Of a stretch of DNA of 64,000 bases, positions 55,245 to 64,000 are shown piece after piece (positions within the stretch are counted from its first letter, which is position 1; every line of letters begins with the position of its first letter). The stretch spans positions 16,815,521-16,879,520 of the forward strand of contig NC_058193.1 of assembly GCF_907165205.1 (NCBI RefSeq), in the 5' to 3' direction. The notes beneath the pieces are model-generated. The model was given only the letters and a program-made list of their open reading frames with translations. It was not told the origin of the DNA and did no database searches. This stretch comes from Coccinella septempunctata (lineage: Eukaryota; Arthropoda; Insecta; Coleoptera; Coccinellidae). The position numbers were made by a program, and so were the translations under genes.

Positions 55245-56013
55245 AACCTTATTCAGGATTCGTTACATAAACCAGGGCAATATATTCTAAATGACATGTA
55301 AGAACATGTTAGATGACATGTAAGAAATATTAGAATTAGAAAAATTCTAGGTTTGTATACCGAAAAGACAAAAGTACTGTGAAGAGAAATCTACTAAACA
55401 TAAATGGCCTAATGTCAAAGAACCTAATAACTGAACTTAAAGCAGATACAATCTGCTACAATTCCATAATACGTTCTATGAATTTTGAATTTTTTTTTTC
55501 TCCGGCGGTTATTATAAATACCGCTTCAGTACTTTCTTCTGCAGATATTTATTCTGTGTATCTGTAACTTATACCTTTTAAGTTAATTATTGATATTTCA
55601 TTCATCATTAAAAACGTTTGAAACAATAAATAGTATCAGCTTGTTCATCATCCATGAATAGAATTCTTCAACAAAAAATTATATTCAATTTGCAAATTGA
55701 ATATAATTTGAAAAAAATAATATATTGTTCAAATTCCTGAGAAAGTTTTTGCCAAAGAATAAAAAGTATATTCCTATTGTACATTCCGCTGTAGAAAAAT
55801 TCCTTTGGATAAATAATAGTCATTTAAAATCGCATATCTCTTTTAAAAAGTATATAAAACACTTTCCAATTTTCCGTATTTTTAGTGCTAGGATACAGTA
55901 CCAAAAAATAAAAAATATTTTATGTTTATTATTAAGTATCATCATAAAAAATGGATTGAACATAATTTAATATGTTGCTTCCATAGAAGTTTTAAATCAG
56001 ATCAATCTAACAG

Positions 56014-56118
56014 CCAATAAGACAACAGAACGGGCAATAGGGTGGTGGGAGTGCTAGGAAGGGATGGTGGAGGCTATATAACGGCGGAGTAGATGTCCCA
56101 ACTATTTAGTATTCAGTT
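56014..56118 (+). promoter_or_regulatory. Gene B promoter, U11
   Basis: CCAAT at 56014, TATATAA at 56075-56081, TCAGTT at 56113-56118; unchanged. Confidence 0.6.
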
Positions 56119-56228
56119 GTGAATGTGCTAAGTGCTGCAAATATTGTGTTGTGGTTTACATTTTATAACTTTCATATTATCGAATTATCGTTTCATACTT
56201 ACATATTTGTTTCAGTTTTGAAGACGAG

Positions 56229-56624
56229 ATGGACAGAAAGCAGATCTTTAGAACGGGATTGAAAAAATTGAAGTCTAAACAAAATAACCTGAGGAGAACA
56301 GTTCAAATCCGGAATTTATTGAAGTCAGTTGTAGGAGAACGAAAGCAAGGAAATCTTTCTCAGAATTCGAAAAACTCCGAAACTTGTGCTGAAATTAGAG
56401 AAGTTAATCAAGATAATCGTGAACAGAAAGATATAATCACGCAAAAATCAAATTCCGATGTTGGAGAAAAAAAGCCGGATGTGTCGAACGAAATTCTAAG
56501 GAAACGTTTGACGAGGTCTTTTATTCTGAAGGAGATTCTGAACATGACAGAAAACAAGATCTTAATTACAAACTTTTCAGACAAGACGAGTACATTAAGA
56601 TTAAGAAGAAGGCGACACCTATAA
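56229..56624 (+). CDS. Gene B copy 11, frameshifted C-terminus
   Basis: Same protein as copy 10; deletion point after 56549. Confidence 0.55.
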   Translation: MDRKQIFRTGLKKLKSKQNNLRRTVQIRNLLKSVVGERKQGNLSQNSKNSETCAEIREVNQDNREQKDIITQKSNSDVGEKKPDVSNEILRKRLTRSFILKEILNMTENKILITNFSDKTSTLRLRRRRHL

Positions 56625-59005
56625 AAACAAAACGTTTTGTAGGATTTGTGATACCATCCCGAGCTTTATGTACAAAATGAAACATTAACTTTGAAAAAAA
56701 AAATTAAAAATTATTAGTATTAGCTGATTCATTATCAGCATATTCTAAATGAAAAATTTAGTTTGAACAAAAAATTGGTAGGTGTAGATAACAGTAGGTT
56801 AGACAACAGTAGAATAGATAACAGTAGGTATATCGAGTTAAACATGCATACCAATTCAGGCAGTTCAAAAATGGAATGCTAAAGGGTATTTGTTTGAATT
56901 TTTGTTGCCAAATGAAAAAGTAAGTTACAAGTAGGTTGTATATATAGTATATAGTGAGAAGAGGTTAAAAGTACAAATATGTAATGAGTGTAGCATCGTT
57001 TCGAGCGAAATTTAGTTCAGTTTTGTGAGAAACAACATTCGTTGTGTAATCGGAGAAACAACAAAGGCTCGGTCGGGTCCCAAATTTTTCCATTGCAATT
57101 TTAATTAGTGGGACCTGAAAATCCAGAATTGATTGCGATTTATTCAATTTTGTCGAATATTTGAGTTATTCTATCCATATAACGGGTTTTTACTGAGGTG
57201 CGACAAAAATTTATTCCTTTTCGTGAAAAAAATAATATAAGTAAATAGACATGGGAGACCATATGCTCATCTTCTGATATAGGGGGTATCAAACATTGGA
57301 AAATCGTTTCTCGCAAAACTCTCACATTTAATTTGGTGAATCAAATTGCGTTTGAGACATGACGTCATCGATAGCTTTTTCAAAGGCCAATCCTAATTTC
57401 TTATGACTATTCTTGAAGCGTACATACTGTTTTAAGAAAGGACAAGAGTATATACTGTTTTAAGTACTTCCACTCATAAAGACTGTTTACAGATTGAAAT
57501 ATATTATTTTTCGACTTATTTTAGAATTTAATGGATAGAATACTACGATTTAAACATCAAAGTAGTCAATCGATTGAATGATTGAGTGAAACTGATTTAA
57601 TCTGATAAATGTTCAAAATATCATTCAATTTCTTGACAGAAAAATTAAAAACTTTCTTTTGATAAATACAAAAGGAATTCTTCTGTGAAAGCAACCAGAA
57701 CAATTTCATGGAAACCATAAAACTGCCATAATTGATCTGCGAGATAACTATTTCTTGATAAGCAAATAAGAACCCTATTGAAAACCATTGAAGCAGGTAC
57801 AAGAAAATATTTGTTACTTTGATAGGGTGACAGGTACAATATAACCAATACAATAAACCATCCCTTAACGTTTCCGCCTGCAACGGACCAATTATGACAT
57901 AAATACTACCTGAGAAAACAAGAAATTGTATTTGAATGTATTTTGAAATAAGTTTTATGATTGTTGACACATTTTTCCGAAATATTCCGATTTGTATCTA
58001 TTCATATTCGAACCCCAGCATCTCAAAATAGAATTTTTTCTATAAAACGGCCTTTTCAAAATCGTTTGAGATATACGATCAAATTTCAGCGCTTAGGTAG
58101 AGAAATTTTCTTATGGGTCAAGATGTTTGAAGGTTTTCAAAAAAGATAACAATTTCTTGAAAGATAAGGATAGTCTCCAAGCAAATGCCTCTTCATGATT
58201 TTCGAAGAAAAAGTCATTGATGTTTATCAACGATACGATAGTTTGATATTTTTTAAAAATATATTCACTCGCTCATATCCTCCTTATTCGTAAAAAGATT
58301 GGGAGAGGAGCATCTCATAGAAAAATTCATATGCTGAAATTATTTGCTCATAAAAATATTCACTTTGTGTATAGGCTCAAATATAATAAACTACCAGTTT
58401 CGTAACAATATCGAACATTGCGTTGTGGTTTACATTTTATAACCTTGAAATATTCATTTTACACGTTGTTGTTCATGCATTTTGTAGTTCTGTAGTTCAT
58501 AATAGATTCAAGATTGTATTTCATTGTATGTAGATTTTATAGTTTGTTGTCTTTTACAGTTTTTTTGAAAGAGTTTGTATATTTTGTATTTATTTTATAG
58601 CTAAGAAAAAGAATTACATTTCACATCTAATCTAGAAATTAATAATAGTTCAAAGATCATAGTTCATACACAACCTAGAAAATTATGATATTCGTTTCAT
58701 TTGACATTTTGACTTCTGAAGAAGTATAGAGAGAATTTTACATTTAGGAGATTCTACTTGGTCTTGCTGATGACTGTAGCATACTTTTCATGACTATTGG
58801 CTGTGAGTTCTTCTGTTATTGTGTTTGTTGTTTGCGTAATTTTGTCTGACTAACAACTTTTTCAGACCCTGAGGATGACACAAATTGGTGTCGAAATATA
58901 GGTATTCGCTAAAAAAGTCTTTCAATTACCATTTGCCCTACGCCGCATGAACTTGCGGTGAACTTGTCTCTATAATCATTTCATCCAAACATATTTTTTA
59001 GTGTG

Positions 59006-59371
59006 ATGAACAATAAGATGGATAAGAAAACGATATTGAGAACCGGATTGAAAAAATTGAAAAATACCAGGAATAAAAAGAAGAATTTGAAGAGAATTGT
59101 TGAAATCAGGAATTTTATGAGGGCGCTTATAGGAGAACGAAAACGAAAAACTCCTTGTGTAGATGTGAAAGAATCCATGACTATTCCTTACATAAAAGAA
59201 GATAGAAAATGTACTATTAGCAAAAATGACATAATTGTAAGAAAAAATTCTGGAATATGTGATACCGTTACAGAAAAATATGTAGAATATAAAAAACCAA
59301 AAGAAAACTTGGAGCTTAAACTGTTCAAAATATATGATTTCGAAAAAAAAACACACCAATTTCGGGAATAA
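59006..59371 (+). CDS. Gene A copy 12
   Basis: Intact, same protein as copy 7. Confidence 0.6.
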   Translation: MNNKMDKKTILRTGLKKLKNTRNKKKNLKRIVEIRNFMRALIGERKRKTPCVDVKESMTIPYIKEDRKCTISKNDIIVRKNSGICDTVTEKYVEYKKPKENLELKLFKIYDFEKKTHQFRE

Positions 59372-60140
59372 AACCTTATTCAGGATTCGTTACATAAACC
59401 AGGGCAATATATTCTAAATGACATGTAAGAACATGTTAGATGACATGTAAGAAATATTAGAATTAGAAAAATTCTAGGTTTGTATACCGAAAAGACAAAA
59501 GTACTGTGAAGAGAAATCTACTAAACATAAATGGCCTAATGTCAAAGAACCTAATAACTGAACTTAAAGCAGATACAATCTGCTACAATTCCATAATACG
59601 TTCTATGAATTTTGAATTTTTTTTTTCTCCGGCGGTTATTATAAATACCGCTTCAGTACTTTCTTCTGCAGATATTTATTCTGTGTATCTGTAACTTATA
59701 CCTTTTAAGTTAATTATTGATATTTCATTCATCATTAAAAACGTTTGAAACAATAAATAGTATCAGCTTGTTCATCATCCATGAATAGAATTCTTCAACA
59801 AAAAATTATATTCAATTTGCAAATTGAATATAATTTGAAAAAAATAATATATTGTTCAAATTCCTGAGAAAGTTTTTGCCAAAGAATAAAAAGTATATTC
59901 CTATTGTACATTCCGCTGTAGAAAAATTCCTTTGGATAAATAATAGTCATTTAAAATCGCATATCTCTTTTAAAAAGTATATAAAACACTTTCCAATTTT
60001 CCGTATTTTTAGTGCTAGGATACAGTACCAAAAAATAAAAAATATTTTATGTTTATTATTAAGTATCATCATAAAAAATGGATTGAACATAATTTAATAT
60101 GTTGCTTCCATAGAAGTTTTAAATCAGATCAATCTAACAG

Positions 60141-60245
60141 CCAATAAGACAACAGAACGGGCAATAGGGTGGTGGGAGTGCTAGGAAGGGATGGTGGAGG
60201 CTATATAACGGCGGAGTAGATGTCCCAACTATTTAGTATTCAGTT
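60141..60245 (+). promoter_or_regulatory. Gene B promoter, U12
   Basis: CCAAT at 60141, TATATAA at 60202-60208, TCAGTT at 60240-60245; unchanged. Confidence 0.6.
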
Positions 60246-60355
60246 GTGAATGTGCTAAGTGCTGCAAATATTGTGTTGTGGTTTACATTTTATAACTTTC
60301 ATATTATCGAATTATCGTTTCATACTTACATATTTGTTTCAGTTTTGAAGACGAG

Positions 60356-60751
60356 ATGGACAGAAAGCAGATCTTTAGAACGGGATTGAAAAAATTGAAG
60401 TCTAAACAAAATAACCTGAGGAGAACAGTTCAAATCCGGAATTTATTGAAGTCAGTTGTAGGAGAACGAAAGCAAGGAAATCTTTCTCAGAATTCGAAAA
60501 ACTCCGAAACTTGTGCTGAAATTAGAGAAGTTAATCAAGATAATCGTGAACAGAAAGATATAATCACGCAAAAATCAAATTCCGATGTTGGAGAAAAAAA
60601 GCCGGATGTGTCGAACGAAATTCTAAGGAAACGTTTGACGAGGTCTTTTATTCTGAAGGAGATTCTGAACATGACAGAAAACAAGATCTTAATTACAAAC
60701 TTTTCAGACAAGACGAGTACATTAAGATTAAGAAGAAGGCGACACCTATAA
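60356..60751 (+). CDS. Gene B copy 12, frameshifted C-terminus
   Basis: Same protein as copies 10 and 11; deletion point after 60676. Confidence 0.55.
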   Translation: MDRKQIFRTGLKKLKSKQNNLRRTVQIRNLLKSVVGERKQGNLSQNSKNSETCAEIREVNQDNREQKDIITQKSNSDVGEKKPDVSNEILRKRLTRSFILKEILNMTENKILITNFSDKTSTLRLRRRRHL

Positions 60752-62935
60752 AAACAAAACGTTTTGTAGGATTTGTGATACCATCCCGAGCTTTATGTAC
60801 AAAATGAAACATTAACTTTGAAAAAAAAAATTAAAAATTATTAGTATTAGCTGATTCATTATCAGCATATTCTAAATGAAAAATTTAGTTTGAACAAAAA
60901 ATTGGTAGGTGTAGATAACAGTAGGTTAGACAACAGTAGAATAGATAACAGTAGGTATATCGAGTTAAACATGCATACCAATTCAGGCAGTTCAAAAATG
61001 GAATGCTAAAGGGTATTTGTTTGAATTTTTGTTGCCAAATGAAAAAGTAAGTTACAAGTAGGTTGTATATATAGTATATAGTGAGAAGAGGTTAAAAGTA
61101 CAAATATGTAATGAGTGTAGCATCGTTTCGAGCGAAATTTAGTTCAGTTTTGTGAGAAACAACATTCGTTGTGTAATCGGAGAAACAACAAAGGCTCGGT
61201 CGGGTCCCAAATTTTTCCATTGCAATTTTAATTAGTGGGACCTGAAAATCCAGAATTGATTGCGATTTATTCAATTTTGTCGAATATTTGAGTTATTCTA
61301 TCCATATAACGGGTTTTTACTGAGGTGCGACAAAAATTTATTCCTTTTCGTGAAAAAAATAATATAAGTAAATAGACATGGGAGACCATATGCTCATCTT
61401 CTGATATAGGGGGTATCAAACATTGGAAAATCGTTTCTCGCAAAACTCTCACATTTAATTTGGTGAATCAAATTGCGTTTGAGACATGACGTCATCGATA
61501 GCTTTTTCAAAGGCCAATCCTAATTTCTTATGACTATTCTTGAAGCGTACATACTGTTTTAAGAAAGGACAAGAGTATATACTGTTTTAAGTACTTCCAC
61601 TCATAAAGACTGTTTACAGATTGAAATATATTATTTTTCGACTTATTTTAGAATTTAATGGATAGAATACTACGATTTAAACATCAAAGTAGTCAATCGA
61701 TTGAATGATTGAGTGAAACTGATTTAATCTGATAAATGTTCAAAATATCATTCAATTTCTTGACAGAAAAATTAAAAACTTTCTTTTGATAAATACAAAA
61801 GGAATTCTTCTGTGAAAGCAACCAGAACAATTTCATGGAAACCATAAAACTGCCATAATTGATCTGCGAGATAACTATTTCTTGATAAGCAAATAAGAAC
61901 CCTATTGAAAACCATTGAAGCAGGTACAAGAAAATATTTGTTACTTTGATAGGGTGACAGGTACAATATAACCAATACAATAAACCATCCCTTAACGTTT
62001 CCGCCTGCAACGGACCAATTATGACATAAATACTACCTGAGAAAACAAGAAATTGTATTTGAATGTATTTTGAAATAAGTTTTATGATTGTTGACACATT
62101 TTTCCGAAATATTCCGATTTGTATCTATTCATATTCGAACCCCAGCATCTCAAAATAGAATTTTTTCTATAAAACGGCCTTTTCAAAATCGTTTGAGATA
62201 TACGATCAAATTTCAGCGCTTAGGTAGAGAAATTTTCTTATGGGTCAAGATGTTTGAAGGTTTTCAAAAAAGATAACAATTTCTTGAAAGATAAGGATAG
62301 TCTCCAAGCAAATGCCTCTTCATGATTTTCGAAGAAAAAGTCATTGATGTTTATCAACGATACGATAGTTTGATATTTTTTAAAAATATATTCACTCGCT
62401 CATATCCTCCTTATTCGTAAAAAGATTGGGAGAGGAGCATCTCATAGAAAAATTCATATGCTGAAATTATTTGCTCATAAAAATATTCACTTTGTGTATA
62501 GGCTCAAATATAATAAACTACCAGTTTCGTAACAATATCGAACATTGCGTTGTGGTTTACATTTTATAACCTTGAAATATTCATTTTACACGTTGTTGTT
62601 CATGCATTTTGTAGTTCTGTAGTTCATAATAGATTCAAGATTGTATTTCATTGTATGTAGATTTTATAGTTTGTTGTCTTTTACAGTTTTTTTGAAAGAG
62701 TTTGTATATTTTGTATTTATTTTATAGCTAAGAAAAAGAATTACATTTCACATCTAATCTAGAAATTAATAATAGTTCAAAGATCATAGTTCATACACAA
62801 CCTAGAAAATTATGATATTCGTTTCATTTGACATTTTGACTTCTGAAGAAGTATAGAGAGAATTTTACATTTAGGAGATTCTACTTGGTCTTGCTGATGA
62901 CTGTAGCATACTTTTCATGACTATTGGCTGTGAGT

Positions 62936-64000
62936 TCTTCTGTTATTGTGTTTGTTGTTTGCGTAATTTTGTCTGACTAACAACTTTTTCAGACCCTGAG
63001 GATGACACAAATTGGTGTCGAAATATAGGTATTCGCTAAAAAAGTCTTTCAATTACCATTTGCCCTACGCCGCATGAACTTGCGGTGAACTTGTCTCTAT
63101 AATCATTTCATCCAAACATATTTTTTAGTGTGATGAACAATAAGATGGATAAGAAAACGATATTGAGAACCGGATTGAAAAAATTGAAAAATACCAGGAA
63201 TAAAAAGAAGAATTTGAAGAGAATTGTTGAAATCAGGAATTTTATGAGGGCGCTTATAGGAGAACGAAAACGAAAAACTCCTTGTGTAGATGTGAAAGAA
63301 TCCATGACTATTCCTTACATAAAAGAAGATAGAAAATGTACTATTAGCAAAAATGACATAATTGTAAGAAAAAATTCTGGAATATGTGATACCGTTACAG
63401 AAAAATATGTAGAATATAAAAAACCAAAAGAAAACTTGGAGCTTAAACTGTTCAAAATATATGATTTCGAAAAAAAAACACACCAATTTCGGGAATAAAA
63501 CCTTATTCAGGATTCGTTACATAAACCAGGGCAATATATTCTAAATGACATGTAAGAACATGTTAGATGACATGTAAGAAATATTAGAATTAGAAAAATT
63601 CTAGGTTTGTATACCGAAAAGACAAAAGTACTGTGAAGAGAAATCTACTAAACATAAATGGCCTAATGTCAAAGAACCTAATAACTGAACTTAAAGCAGA
63701 TACAATCTGCTACAATTCCATAATACGTTCTATGAATTTTGAATTTTTTTTTTCTCCGGCGGTTATTATAAATACCGCTTCAGTACTTTCTTCTGCAGAT
63801 ATTTATTCTGTGTATCTGTAACTTATACCTTTTAAGTTAATTATTGATATTTCATTCATCATTAAAAACGTTTGAAACAATAAATAGTATCAGCTTGTTC
63901 ATCATCCATGAATAGAATTCTTCAACAAAAAATTATATTCAATTTGCAAATTGAATATAATTTGAAAAAAATAATATATTGTTCAAATTCCTGAGAAAGT
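62936..64000 (+). repeat. Array unit U13, partial (window edge)
   Basis: The first 1,065 bp of a unit, ending just past the palindrome. It has the ATTTCATCC variant (63109) of the U10-U12 block, so the block may continue; its gene B lies outside the window. Confidence 0.95.
63133..63498 (+). CDS. Gene A copy 13
   Basis: Intact, same protein as copy 7. Confidence 0.6.
   Translation: MNNKMDKKTILRTGLKKLKNTRNKKKNLKRIVEIRNFMRALIGERKRKTPCVDVKESMTIPYIKEDRKCTISKNDIIVRKNSGICDTVTEKYVEYKKPKENLELKLFKIYDFEKKTHQFRE

Larger units (their letters stand above)
54682..58808 (+). repeat. Array unit U11
   Basis: 4,127 bp; carries every block-defining variant of U10 but not its private changes. Confidence 0.95.
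58809..62935 (+). repeat. Array unit U12
   Basis: 4,127 bp; I saw no difference from U11 at the positions I compared. Confidence 0.95.
1..64000 (+). repeat. Tandem array of ~4.1-kb two-gene units
   Basis: Seen: the same sequence recurs head to tail with periods of 4137, 4137, 4137, (U4, interrupted), 4136, 4137, 4136, 4159, (U9, interrupted), 4128, 4127 and 4127 bp. Removing the three retroelements brings U4 and U9 back to 4137 and 4136 bp. The window edges fall inside units, so the array is longer than shown. Copies are near-identical, differing by scattered SNPs, homopolymer changes and two larger indels (22-bp gain in U8, 10-bp loss in U10-U12). Inference: concerted evolution by unequal crossing-over or gene conversion, as in histone, rDNA or ampliconic sex-linked arrays. 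Copy number outside the window is unknown. Confidence 0.97.

Noticed and set aside
50554..64000. U10-U13 as a pure assembly duplication
   Set aside because: U10 has private differences from U11 (extra T near 51361, CAAAATAG near 54372), so at least these two are distinct; U11 against U12 remains unresolved without reads.
1..64000. Endogenous virus or polydnavirus segment
   Set aside because: No viral structural or replication gene is seen apart from ordinary retrotransposon proteins confined to three insertions.

Overview
The window is AT-rich eukaryotic DNA, most likely from an insect. The reasons are a primer-binding site matching animal initiator tRNA-Met, a CCAAT/TATA/TCAGTT-type promoter, splice-site-like signals and Jockey-superfamily retrotransposons. 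I found no bacterial operon structure, rRNA, tRNA gene or CRISPR array. The species and chromosome cannot be read from the sequence.

The backbone is a head-to-tail tandem array of a unit of about 4,137 bp: twelve complete copies (U1-U12) and a partial thirteenth (U13). The array runs off both ends of the window. Unit starts, set arbitrarily at base 1, are 1, 4138, 8275, 12412, 22123, 26259, 30396, 34532, 38691, 50554, 54682, 58809 and 62936. Copies differ by a handful of SNPs and small indels each. Each unit carries two co-oriented small genes for lysine/arginine-rich proteins, gene A (121 aa from its first ATG) and gene B (153 aa). A and B are paralogues: they share an N-terminal core of about 43 residues, a weaker C-terminal KLF motif and an identical 22-bp leader segment, so the unit is an old gene duplication that was later amplified. 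Gene B has a compact promoter (CCAAT, G-rich tract, TATA, initiator) and a splice-acceptor-like tract just before its ATG. I do not recognise the protein family.

Three retroelements interrupt the array. U4 (12412-22122) holds a 5'-truncated non-LTR element on the minus strand inside gene A (12840-14361). It also holds a nearly full-length CR1/Daphne-like non-LTR element on the plus strand (17646-21697) with an ORF1 (PHD-like finger, coiled coil, RRM-like region) and an ORF2 (endonuclease plus reverse transcriptase). U9 (38691-50553) holds a 7,722-bp Ty1/copia LTR retrotransposon (39104-46825) inside gene A. Its LTRs look identical and it has a TTAGC target duplication, a tRNA-iMet primer site and a polypurine tract, but gag-pol is broken by one frame change and by an apparent internal deletion at the integrase/RT junction.

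The array shows sub-families. U1-U2 share one set of variants. U10-U12 share a 10-bp deletion that gives gene B a new basic C-terminus. U3, U5 and U6 share blocks consistent with unequal exchange or gene conversion. Nine B copies and eleven A copies encode the standard-length proteins. The most interesting candidates are the coding satellite itself with its twin basic-protein family, the spread of the frameshifted B allele, two independent insertions within about 15 bp of each other in gene A, and a strand-specific TTCAGAG heptamer present about 45 times in the copia element.
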